This document shows, piece by piece, positions 9,452 through 17,107 of a stretch of 64,000 bases of DNA; within the stretch, counting starts at the first letter, position 1; every line of letters starts with the position of its first letter. The stretch is from Geothrix edaphica. Its GTDB lineage: Bacteria; Acidobacteriota; Holophagae; Holophagales; Holophagaceae. The DNA lies in NCBI RefSeq assembly GCF_030268045.1, contig NZ_BSDC01000002.1, positions 62,001 through 126,000 of the forward strand. Reading direction: 5' to 3'. The position numbers and the translations under genes were made by a program. The notes beneath the pieces were generated by a model. The model was not told the DNA's origin. It saw nothing but the letters and a program-made list of their open reading frames with translations, and did no database searches.

Positions 9452-9566
9452 CCGGAACTGGGCTAGGCGCCATGGACGCTTCGTGCATCAATAGGCGAAG
9501 CAATCGCCAGTCGCCGGGCCGCCTGGATCCCGTGGACGGATCCGGGACCCCAGCCCAGGAGCCGCC

Positions 9567-12500
9567 ATGAACGCCTTTACGACCCGACGTCTCCCGCTCC
9601 TGGCCCTGATGACCACGTTCATGGCCTGCGGCGGCGGAGGCGGCGGCTCATCTGCCCCGCCAGCTCCGGTGACCCCGGCCATCAGTGCCGTTAATCCCGG
9701 CCATGGGAGCCCTGGCACCGCGGTGGTCCTCACGGGAACGAACCTCCTCGGGGCCACGGCCGTCACCTTCAATGGGAATCCGGCCTTCGCATTCACAGCC
9801 ACCAGCGCCACGGAAATCGATGCCGTAGTGCCCGGCGGGGCGACCACGGGCCCTATTCGGATCACCACTCCCGGGGGCTCGGCCGCCTCGCCAGCCTTCA
9901 CCGTGGATCCAGCCCTACCACCCACAATCACGTCCTTCACGCCCGCCAACCTTCGGGTCGGGACCCAGGTCACCCTCACGGGCACGCACTTCGTGGGGGC
10001 CACCCAGGTGCAGTTCAACGGCCTTAACGCCGCATCTTTCACAGTCGCCAGCGACACGGAGATCCGGGCTACGGCCCCCACGGGCCTGACAGCCGGCAGC
10101 ATCTCAGTGGCAACGCCCGGGGGCACCGCGACCTCCGGCCAGATCTACACCCTATTCACTACGGTCCAGGTGTTGATGAACACCGGTTTCGAGCAGCCCT
10201 CCCCCGTCATCTGGAAGGGGGACACGGGCATCATCCAGGGGGCATCCACCAGCCAACCTGGCATTGGTCCCCACGGTGGAAGCAAGTTCTCTTGGCTGGG
10301 GGGATACGGGTCCGCGATCTCGGACCAAATCACCCAGGATTTCTATATCCCCGCTTCCGCCCAATCCGCCACGGCCACGTTCTACATGAAGATCGTCACC
10401 GCTGAACCGGCCTCGGGCGGGGCCAGAGATTCCGTTCTCATCGAAGTGCTGGACACCTCCGGCGCCCACCTGGGGACCCTGCTCACCCTGACCAACCTAG
10501 ACGTCTCGGGCTACACGGCACGATCCGTGGACCTGTTGGCGTACCGGGGTCGCGTGGTTCGCCTCTCCTTCAAGAGCCAGGAAGACGCCCAGAACGCAAC
10601 CAGCTTCCTTCTGGACGACGTAACGGCCGACATCCAAGCACCCCTGGGCGATTTGGCGCCCATCATTTCCAGCTTCTCGCCCACCTCCGGGGTCGCAGGG
10701 GAAACCACGGTCCAAATCACCGGCATGAACTTCTTTGGACTGACGAGCTTGACCATCGGAGGGGCCGAGGCTGGCATCACGCTCACAGACGGGACGGCTG
10801 TGTCTGCATCCGTCGCGGGCAACGCCATCGGGAGCGCTCCCATCCAGATTTCCAATGCCCAGGGCACTGGCGTCTCCGCCCAGCCCTTCTCGGTGATCTA
10901 TGGCGCGCCGGTCGTTACCAGCGTGTATCCAACCCAGGGCCCGGTGGGCACACCCGTGTTCGTCATGGGGACCTACCTGGGCTATTCCGGAACGACCTTG
11001 ACCTTGAATGGCCAGGCGATCCAAGCGAACCTCAGCGCCAACCGGATCTACTTCACCGTGCCCGTCGGCGCGACGTCCGGCGATCTGATCGTCCGGACTC
11101 CAGGTGGGACCGTCACCCGGACTTTCATCGTTAACTCCGCCGCCACCACCCTGGATCTCCACATCGAGAAAGTAGTGTTCACCCAGAGCATCCAGACCCT
11201 AGACAACGCAGTGCCCATCGTGGCCGGAAAGGACGGGCTCATCCGGGTCTTCGTCCTGGCCAACCAGCCGAATTCCGTATTCCCGGTGGTCCAAGTCACC
11301 CTCCTGAACAATGGCGTGCCGGTGGTCGGCTATCCGAAGACCGTCGCATCCGCTGGGTACACCACTGCCATTTATCTTGACGAAAGTCTGCTTTACAACA
11401 GCTTGAATCTTCCGGTTCCGGGCACCGACCTTGTGACACCCACGGGCACTGGATACAGCATCCAAGCTGTGGTGGATCCTGCGAATGCAGTGGTTGAAGC
11501 CGATGAAACGAACAATTTCTTCACCGCAGCATTAAGTGGCGCCACGGTCCCCATCTTCCGGACCACCATCTTCCCCGTGGCCCTGGCTAGCGGCACCGGG
11601 AATATCACTGAGGCCAACAAGGCCGCATGGGTCGCCAGGCTGGCGAAGATGTACCCGGTGGCATCGATCGACGTCATGGTGGGGGCCACCTTCACGCCCT
11701 CGAGATCCACTCTCACTTCCGACTCCACCCAATGGAGCACGCTCCTGAACGAACTCGCGACCAAGCACCAGATAGATGGCGCCTCGGATCGTTACTATTA
11801 CGGGGCGGTCAATGTCACCTACAGCTCTGGAATCGCGGGAATGGGGTATGTCCCCAACGCTCCATCAGGCCCCTTCCAATTCCGAACGGCCCTCGGCTGG
11901 GACAAGAACGGTTATCAAGACGGGGGGAACTTCCCCGAGGTCTTTTCCCACGAAACCGGACACAACATGGGCCGTTCTCACAGCCCCTGCGGCGCCGCTG
12001 CCGATCCAGATCCCGCCTACCCCTACGCCGACGGAGGCATCGGCGCCTGGGGCTACGACACGACCACGGGCCAGCTGAAATCACCGTCCATCTACAAGGA
12101 CATCATGGGCTACTGCTCGCCCGACTGGGTCAGCGACTACGTCTACAAGAAGATCCTTGATTTCCGCGGCGCCACCGGCGGCTTCCTCAGCGTGGGGGCC
12201 GAGGATGCGCCCCTGCCCAAGGCCCAGGCCAGCGCCCAGGAGTGCCTCCTGGTCCGGGGGATCGTCCACGAGGATGGCCGGGTGGAGTTCCTTCCATCCT
12301 TCCGCACCCGGGCGCTCCCGTCCGCTCCCGCAGCGACCGGGGAATACATCCTCGAGTGCCTCGACCAGAAGGGCCTGCCCGTCTTCACCACGCCCATCGA
12401 GCTGATGGAGCTGGGCTGCGGGCCCAGGGAGCACGAGCGCCACTTCGTCATGGCCCTCCCTCTCGGCGCGGCGGTGCTTGACGCCGTGGCCGGCCTGGAC

Positions 12501-12773
12501 GTCCGCCGGGACGGCAAGGTCCTCGGCAGCCTCCGCGCCACCTCCGGGACCGCCGCGGCGCCCGAGCTGCAGCGCATCTCCGGGGAGAAGGTCCAGCTCA
12601 CCTGGGATGCCACGGTCCATCCAGCCGCCCTCGTCCGCGACGCGGATACGGGCGAGGTCATCGCCATCCTCACCGGGGGGCGCCAGACCTTCGCCACCCG
12701 GGCACAGCGGTTCGATCTGGCGCTCAGCGACGGTGCGGCCGGGCGGGTCCTCCAGGTCAAGGTTCCCGACTAG
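9567..12773 (+). CDS. TIG-repeat lipoprotein with metzincin-type peptidase domain
   Basis: A 1068-residue predicted lipoprotein (lipobox TTFMAC, then CGGGGGGSSAPP, the same tether as the preceding lipoprotein). Order of domains: TIG/IPT repeats at about 35-115 and 116-200, a beta-sandwich with a jelly-roll look at about 205-355, TIG repeats at about 360-445 and 446-525, a CARDB-like domain at about 530-650, then a metallopeptidase region. Its zinc site is HETGHNMGRSH (His795, Glu796, His799, His805), the long HExxHxxGxxH motif of metzincins. A C-terminal beta domain (about 860-1068) follows. It is probably surface-anchored and secreted-protein-degrading; the substrate is unknown. The 115-base gap before it holds only a 7-bp hairpin (9443-9463). 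Confidence 0.82.
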   Translation: MNAFTTRRLPLLALMTTFMACGGGGGGSSAPPAPVTPAISAVNPGHGSPGTAVVLTGTNLLGATAVTFNGNPAFAFTATSATEIDAVVPGGATTGPIRITTPGGSAASPAFTVDPALPPTITSFTPANLRVGTQVTLTGTHFVGATQVQFNGLNAASFTVASDTEIRATAPTGLTAGSISVATPGGTATSGQIYTLFTTVQVLMNTGFEQPSPVIWKGDTGIIQGASTSQPGIGPHGGSKFSWLGGYGSAISDQITQDFYIPASAQSATATFYMKIVTAEPASGGARDSVLIEVLDTSGAHLGTLLTLTNLDVSGYTARSVDLLAYRGRVVRLSFKSQEDAQNATSFLLDDVTADIQAPLGDLAPIISSFSPTSGVAGETTVQITGMNFFGLTSLTIGGAEAGITLTDGTAVSASVAGNAIGSAPIQISNAQGTGVSAQPFSVIYGAPVVTSVYPTQGPVGTPVFVMGTYLGYSGTTLTLNGQAIQANLSANRIYFTVPVGATSGDLIVRTPGGTVTRTFIVNSAATTLDLHIEKVVFTQSIQTLDNAVPIVAGKDGLIRVFVLANQPNSVFPVVQVTLLNNGVPVVGYPKTVASAGYTTAIYLDESLLYNSLNLPVPGTDLVTPTGTGYSIQAVVDPANAVVEADETNNFFTAALSGATVPIFRTTIFPVALASGTGNITEANKAAWVARLAKMYPVASIDVMVGATFTPSRSTLTSDSTQWSTLLNELATKHQIDGASDRYYYGAVNVTYSSGIAGMGYVPNAPSGPFQFRTALGWDKNGYQDGGNFPEVFSHETGHNMGRSHSPCGAAADPDPAYPYADGGIGAWGYDTTTGQLKSPSIYKDIMGYCSPDWVSDYVYKKILDFRGATGGFLSVGAEDAPLPKAQASAQECLLVRGIVHEDGRVEFLPSFRTRALPSAPAATGEYILECLDQKGLPVFTTPIELMELGCGPREHERHFVMALPLGAAVLDAVAGLDVRRDGKVLGSLRATSGTAAAPELQRISGEKVQLTWDATVHPAALVRDADTGEVIAILTGGRQTFATRAQRFDLALSDGAAGRVLQVKVPD

Positions 12774-12803
12774 CAGCGCCACCTTTGCATCCGGAAACGG
12801 AAG

Positions 12804-12829
12804 GCGCCCGGCATGCCGGGCGCTTTTTT
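12804..12829 (+). terminator. Rho-independent terminator
   Basis: A 9-bp perfect GC stem (GCGCCCGGC / GCCGGGCGC) with a 2-base loop is followed directly by six T residues. It lies 30 bases after the stop of the metzincin lipoprotein gene and ends that transcript before the next gene. Confidence 0.88.
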
Positions 12830-12887
12830 CGCGTGAGCGTTCCGGGGTTCCGTGGGACACTGGAGGATCATCTGTACCCAGGTGTCC

Positions 12888-14798
12888 ATGGCGTTCACCC
12901 ACTACCAGCTCCTCGCGAACTGCTCGGATGAGCAGCTCAGGACCATCTGCGAGCGCCGCCGCCTGCCCATCCCGCTCCGCTGGGAGGATGAGGCCGAGGG
13001 CCGCGTACGCCTGCTCAAGACCATGGTCTTCCACCTGGAGGACCACAAGCGCCTCTCGGACACCCTGGCGGACCTGGACAGCGGTTCCCTGGTGGCCCTG
13101 AAACACCTGGCGAACGAGGGCACCCTGCCCGACGCGCCGGTGCTCGAGACCCTCCGCGGACTGGGGCTCATCCTGCCCGATGGCGAGGGCTGGGCCGTGG
13201 CCGAGCGCGTCGCCGACGCCCTCGATGACTTCGACGACGGCGCCCTCAACTTCCAGGCGCCAGAAGGCGTGAAGCTGCGGGCCGCCGAACCGTTCCGGTT
13301 CTCCCTGGCCCTCACGAGCGTGCTGCTGCGCTGCGTGGCGGGCTTGCGCGTGCTGAAGGGCGGCCTGCCCGCCAAGAAGGAGCTGGGCCAGCTCATGCAG
13401 CGCAACGCCATGCTCCAGGAGGAGCAAGACGCCACCCTGCTCTTCACCCTGCTGCACCGCCTGGGCCTGCTCTGGAGCCGCGAGGGCCGCGTGGAGACGC
13501 TGCTGCCCGCCGTCACCAGCCATCCCCCCCGCTGGGTGGCCGAACGCGCCTTCGCCAGCCTGCTGGAGCACGACCTCAAGGCCTGGGGCATGCCGCCCGC
13601 CGAAGACCGCCACTTCCTCATGCAGCACCTGCTGGAGCGCCGGGGCCAGGCCCTGGCCGTCCAGCCCTTCCTGGCCTTCCTCAAGACCCTCCATCCCCTG
13701 GACGAGGAGCGCACCCGCATGGTGTTCCTCCCCTTCCTGGGGCGCATGGGCATCATCCAGGGCGACGAGGGCTACACGCACCTCCGGCTCACCGAGCACG
13801 GCGAGGCCCTGGCCCACGAATACCTGCTGCGCGACCTGAAGGGCACCGCCGCCCACTGGCAGCCGCTGGAACTCGACCAGCCCATGGTCCTGCAGCCCAC
13901 GCTGGAGTTGCTGACGCCCCTGCTCCAGAACCCCCATCGCCTGCTCCAGTTGGCCCAGCTGGCGGATGTGGAGGCCCTGGACGCCATGGGCACCTTCCGC
14001 GTGAGCCACGCCACGCTGGTGCGCGCACTGGACGCCGGCGTGCTCCTGGAGGAGCTGGGCCAGCGCCTGGGCGCCTCCACGCAGACCCTGCCCCAGCCCC
14101 TGCTCCAGCTGCTGGAGGACCTCTCCCGCCGGGTGGGCGAGGTCGAAGTGCACCAGGGCGTGCGGCTCGTGCGGGCCCGCACGGCCCACCTGGCGGACGA
14201 GCTGAAGCTGCGCCCCGAGCTGGCGCCCCTGAAGCTCGCCACCCTGTCCGACACCGTCCTGGAAGTGCGGGGGGACGGCAACGCCCACGCCCTGCTCAAG
14301 CAGGCGGGCTTCATGCCCAAGCCCGGGCGCTTCCTGGCCCTGAGCGTGGATTCGGACGAGAAGTTCTACCTGTGGGCCCTGGCGGCTCTGGCCTTCGTGG
14401 ACGAGAAGGGCATGAACCACCACCTGGAGCCGGTGCAGCAGATGGTGCGCTCGGCCCTCCAGAAGCTCCACGACGAGGACCCGGCCCTCTACCAGGAGGT
14501 GCAGCGCCGCATCCCCATGCTGCACCTGGGCGGCGAGGACCAGCTGGCCGAAGAAGTGCAGCGCATCCTCGAGTACGCCGCGGGGCATACGCTCATGGTC
14601 GAGCTCACCTACCTGCCCCCGGCCGCCCATCGCACGCAACTCCGGCGGGTGTCCCCGCGCACCATCCAGGAGGACCACCTGCTGGCCTTCTGCCACCTCC
14701 ACCAGGAAGAAATGGCCTTCCGCCTCACCCGCATCCAGGGCGTGAAGCTCCTGAACGAGCGCGGCTGGACCCCGGCCAATCACAGCCAAGCAGGATGA
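12888..14798 (+). CDS. Helicase-associated (Helicase_C_3) protein with WYL-like C-terminus
   Basis: A 636-residue protein without a helicase motor. The segment at about 330-490 (MVLQPTLELLTPLL ... FRVSHATLVRALDAGV ... LPQPLLQLLEDLSRRVG) is the Helicase_C_3 domain also found at the N-terminus of XPB. Its final 75 residues (GHTLMVELTY ... RRVSPRTI ... LAFCHLHQEEMAFRLTRIQGV) resemble a WYL ligand-binding domain. Actinobacterial homologues are encoded next to the XPB gene; here XPB is about 7 kb upstream on the other strand. The ATG at 12888 has CAGGTG upstream; an in-frame GTG at 12852 is possible. A regulatory or loading role for XPB is inference. Confidence 0.75.
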   Translation: MAFTHYQLLANCSDEQLRTICERRRLPIPLRWEDEAEGRVRLLKTMVFHLEDHKRLSDTLADLDSGSLVALKHLANEGTLPDAPVLETLRGLGLILPDGEGWAVAERVADALDDFDDGALNFQAPEGVKLRAAEPFRFSLALTSVLLRCVAGLRVLKGGLPAKKELGQLMQRNAMLQEEQDATLLFTLLHRLGLLWSREGRVETLLPAVTSHPPRWVAERAFASLLEHDLKAWGMPPAEDRHFLMQHLLERRGQALAVQPFLAFLKTLHPLDEERTRMVFLPFLGRMGIIQGDEGYTHLRLTEHGEALAHEYLLRDLKGTAAHWQPLELDQPMVLQPTLELLTPLLQNPHRLLQLAQLADVEALDAMGTFRVSHATLVRALDAGVLLEELGQRLGASTQTLPQPLLQLLEDLSRRVGEVEVHQGVRLVRARTAHLADELKLRPELAPLKLATLSDTVLEVRGDGNAHALLKQAGFMPKPGRFLALSVDSDEKFYLWALAALAFVDEKGMNHHLEPVQQMVRSALQKLHDEDPALYQEVQRRIPMLHLGGEDQLAEEVQRILEYAAGHTLMVELTYLPPAAHRTQLRRVSPRTIQEDHLLAFCHLHQEEMAFRLTRIQGVKLLNERGWTPANHSQAG

Positions 14799-14800
14799 GA

Positions 14801-14835
14801 CAAGCGAAGAGCCGGCTTGGCCGGCTCTTCGCTTG
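14801..14835. terminator. Convergent hairpin terminator
   Basis: A perfect 16-bp stem with a 3-base loop lies between two converging genes, 2 bases after the stop of the helicase-associated gene and 29 bases from the stop of the minus-strand gene. No T-run follows on either strand, so it may be a processing or stability hairpin, or a weak bidirectional terminator. Confidence 0.6.
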
Positions 14836-14864
14836 CCCATCCCCCCGGACGCGCAGTGCCGAAG

Positions 14865-15386
14865 CTACTGCTGCGGCTTGGCCTTGACCCGCTGGTAGTC
14901 GTCACCTTGGAATTTCAGGGGCTTCTCCACGGGAATGACCAGGTAGGGTTCGGCTTTCCGCCCCCCCTGCTTCGATGCCAACTGAAGCTGCTGCTGCACT
15001 TCCTCCTTCGCCTGGCGCTCCCTGGCCACCTCGGCGGCGTGGGAGGCCGCCATGCGCGTGAGTTCCTGCTCCTGGCGCTGGGCCTGGAGGGCCAGGCCAT
15101 CCGCGCGGTGCTTCTGCTGGAAGCCCCAGGTCCCCAGGCCGGCCAGGACGGCCAGCAGAGGCAGGGCCGCGGCGGCCAGCAGGCCCCAGGTGGGCCGCTT
15201 GCGCTCCGTGCGGCGGCGGCGCTGGGCCTCCCGGCGCAGGTCGTCGGCCAGGGCGGCCAATTCGGGACTGGGCGCAGCAGGGGCGCTGGCGGCCACGGAC
15301 CCGAGGCCCAGGAGGTCGCGGAGTTCGGCCCGCAACTGGACATCCTCGGCGGGTTCGAAACGCCGAGCGGGATCAGACCAGGACAT
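14865..15386 (-). CDS. Single-pass membrane protein, candidate anti-sigma factor
   Basis: A 173-residue protein of unknown family. About 70 N-terminal residues are cytoplasmic and charged, then a basic stretch (RRRRTERKR) precedes one membrane helix (LLAAAALPLLAVLAGLGTW, about 75-95). A coiled-coil-prone, Gln/Glu/Ala-rich segment (about 100-140) and a Pro/Lys tail follow. Its start lies 14 bases inside the end of the sigma-factor gene, so the two are translationally coupled. Position, topology and coupling fit an anti-sigma factor that holds the sigma factor at the membrane, but I see no zinc-binding HxxxCxxC anti-sigma motif. Function is therefore inferred from context. Confidence 0.65.
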   Translation of the reverse strand: MSWSDPARRFEPAEDVQLRAELRDLLGLGSVAASAPAAPSPELAALADDLRREAQRRRRTERKRPTWGLLAAAALPLLAVLAGLGTWGFQQKHRADGLALQAQRQEQELTRMAASHAAEVARERQAKEEVQQQLQLASKQGGRKAEPYLVIPVEKPLKFQGDDYQRVKAKPQQ

Positions 15387-15888
15387 GCACGCCTCCAGTG
15401 GGATTGAGCTGATCTTTGAGTTGGGCCTTGGCCCGGTGGATGCGGGTTTTCACGGTGGCCTCGGGGATGCCGAGGATATCCGCGATCTCCCGGATGGAGA
15501 GGCCCTCGACCACGAAGAGCCACAGGGCCTCGCGGAAGGTGGGCGACAGCAGGCGCATGCGCTCCCGGACCTCCTGGTTCAGCACCTGGTCATCGGCGCC
15601 ACCGGCCAGGCCGGGCTCGGACACGGCTTCCAGGCTGAGGTTCTGGTTCTTCATGGGGCGGCGCTCGGTCAGGGAGAGGGTGCGGACGGTGCCATACAGG
15701 AAGGCGGTGGGGTGCTCGACCCGCACCTCCCGCTGCATGAGGATGACGAAGGCCTCCTGGGCAATGTCTTCCGGGAAGGTGGCCCCATAGCGGCGGGCAT
15801 AGCTCACCAGCCGGGGATAGAGCTCGGCGAAGGCGCCGTGGAAGGCCTCCTGGCTGCCGAACGGGGTTTCCTGGTGGGACTGCTCCAT
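15373..15888 (-). CDS. ECF-type RNA polymerase sigma factor
   Basis: A 171-residue sigma-70-family factor. Region 2 is visible as FAELYPRLVSYARRYG...PEDIAQEAFVILMQ, and region 4 as LSPTFREALWLFVVEGLSIREIADILGIPEATVKTRIHRAKAQLK, the normal two-domain ECF layout. The frame stays open upstream to 16101, but that stretch runs through an inverted-repeat element and has no sigma-like features; the ATG at 15888 (MEQSHQET) gives the usual ECF length. It overlaps the putative membrane partner gene by 14 bases. The target regulon is unknown. Confidence 0.88.
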   Translation of the reverse strand: MEQSHQETPFGSQEAFHGAFAELYPRLVSYARRYGATFPEDIAQEAFVILMQREVRVEHPTAFLYGTVRTLSLTERRPMKNQNLSLEAVSEPGLAGGADDQVLNQEVRERMRLLSPTFREALWLFVVEGLSIREIADILGIPEATVKTRIHRAKAQLKDQLNPTGGVHVLV

Positions 15889-15939
15889 GCACGGACTCCA
15901 ACGCTCTAGGATGCCCCATCCGGAGGGGAAGTTCCGGGT

Positions 15940-16213
15940 TAGGAGCCCGTCCAAGTAAAGGGTGGGGGCTGCACTGGGGCGCCAGCCGAGGGAGGCGAGG
16001 AAGGCGACGAAGGCCTTGGTGGGTCCAAGGTCGAGGAGCCTGACAGGGCCTCCCGACGGCTGCCACCCCAGCCCGAAGGGTTGATGGCAAAGGGCCTCCA
16101 TGCTGCGTTACCGGGCTTGAACGGTGAACCCACACCGCCCTGCGCCCGCTTCCTTGCCTGGAAGCCCTTTGCCATCAATGCAGCCCCTATCCATTACTTG
16201 GACGGGCTCCTAG
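15940..16213. repeat. Nested inverted-repeat element
   Basis: This fills most of the 335-base gap between the sigma-factor and uracil-glycosylase genes. Outer arms at 15940-15973 and 16180-16213 begin with the same 20 bases (TAGGAGCCCGTCCAAGTAA plus flanking match) in inverse orientation, then diverge for about 7 bases and match again over GGGCTGCA. Inner arms at 16081-16107 and 16152-16178 share TTGATGGCAAAGGGC exactly and more imperfectly. On the right side inner and outer arms abut; on the left 107 bases separate them. No transposase gene and no clear target-site duplication. It could be a MITE-like or extragenic palindromic element that carries the promoters of both divergent genes. Confidence 0.75.
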
Positions 16214-16223
16214 GCTGGAAGCC

Positions 16224-17036
16224 ATGGACGAGCCTCTCCGAGCCTGGCGCGACACCCTGGAGGACCTGGGGGTGATGGGTCTCGTCCGTGAACCGGTGGC
16301 CGCCGCTCCGGAGCCGACCCTCCCGGCCGCCGCCCGCCCCGCCCCGCGGCCAACCCCGGCGCCCCGGCCCGGTCCAGCCCCCGCGCCTGCGCCTGCCGCG
16401 GCCTATGCCAAGCCCACGGATGCCATCGGTTGCCCGCCACCGGGGGCCGTGGCGGCCGCAGCCACCCTCGCGGACCTGGAGCGGGCCATCCAGGGCTGCC
16501 TGGCCTGCCCCCTGGGGCCCGGCCGCCTGAAGTTCGTCTTCGGCGAAGGCGACCCGGGGGCCCGGCTCATGTTCGTGGGCGAGGGCCCCGGCCGGGACGA
16601 GGACCTCCAGGGCCGGCCCTTCGTCGGCAAGGCCGGCGACCTGCTGGACAAGATGATCGTCGCCATCGGCATGAAGCGCGAAGAGACCTACATCGCCAAC
16701 GTGGTGAAGTGCCGCCCCCCCGACAACCGCACCCCCAGCCCCGACGAGGCCCGCGCCTGCCTCGGCTACCTCCACCGCCAGATCGAGCTGATCCGGCCCG
16801 CCGTCATCGTCACCCTGGGCGCCACCCCCCTGCGTGAACTGGTGGGCATCAGCGACGGCATCACCAAGGTCCGGGGCCAGTGGAAGCGCGTGCAGGTCGG
16901 CGGCCGGGAGATCCCCGTCATGCCCACCTTCCACCCCGCCTACGTCCTGCGCCAGTACACCCAGGACGTCCGCCGCGCCGTGTGGGAGGACCTGAAAGCC
17001 GCGAAGGAGTGGGTGGATAAGGCCGCCGAAGCCTGA
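16224..17036 (+). CDS. Uracil-DNA glycosylase, family 4 (Fe-S)
   Basis: A 270-residue base-excision-repair enzyme that removes uracil from DNA. After a short N-terminal helix and a Pro/Ala-rich linker (about residues 28-65) comes the family-4 core. The first iron-sulfur cysteines are in GCLACPLG, the catalytic-site motif is FVGEGPGRDED (equivalent to GEAPG), and more cysteines occur in VVKCRPPDNRTPSPDEARAC. The late motif MPTFHPAYVLRQ supplies the conserved His. The N-terminal extension with linker resembles the phage SPO1 DNA-polymerase-related group of this family. The ATG at 16224 sits directly at the edge of the inverted-repeat element. Confidence 0.92.
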   Translation: MDEPLRAWRDTLEDLGVMGLVREPVAAAPEPTLPAAARPAPRPTPAPRPGPAPAPAPAAAYAKPTDAIGCPPPGAVAAAATLADLERAIQGCLACPLGPGRLKFVFGEGDPGARLMFVGEGPGRDEDLQGRPFVGKAGDLLDKMIVAIGMKREETYIANVVKCRPPDNRTPSPDEARACLGYLHRQIELIRPAVIVTLGATPLRELVGISDGITKVRGQWKRVQVGGREIPVMPTFHPAYVLRQYTQDVRRAVWEDLKAAKEWVDKAAEA

Positions 17037-17062
17037 CAGCCGAGAGCTGACAGCTGAGAGCC
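17033..17062 (+). repeat. Heptamer repeat tract A (AGCTGAC/AGCTGAG type)
   Basis: A run of 7-base units of the form GCTGACA / GCTGAGA / GCCGAGA, starting inside the stop region of the uracil-glycosylase gene. Related tracts lie at 18618 (inverse orientation) and 18688. Confidence 0.7.
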
Positions 17063-17107
17063 AGTCGCCACCTGTGTCATGCTAGGCGCAGCTTTCGAGG
17101 TCGGCCC

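Noticed and set aside
12081-14840. Minus-strand 919-residue open frame opposite the helicase-associated gene
   Set aside because: Low-complexity, Gly/Gln/His/Leu-rich translation without motifs; it mirrors the third-position GC bias of the gene on the other strand.
15889-16101. N-terminal extension of the ECF sigma factor
   Set aside because: The extension runs through the inverted-repeat element, lacks sigma-like sequence and would make the protein too long for its class.
15940-16213. Insertion sequence or integron attC site
   Set aside because: No transposase, no integrase and no clear target-site duplication or attC core; kept as an unclassified inverted-repeat element.
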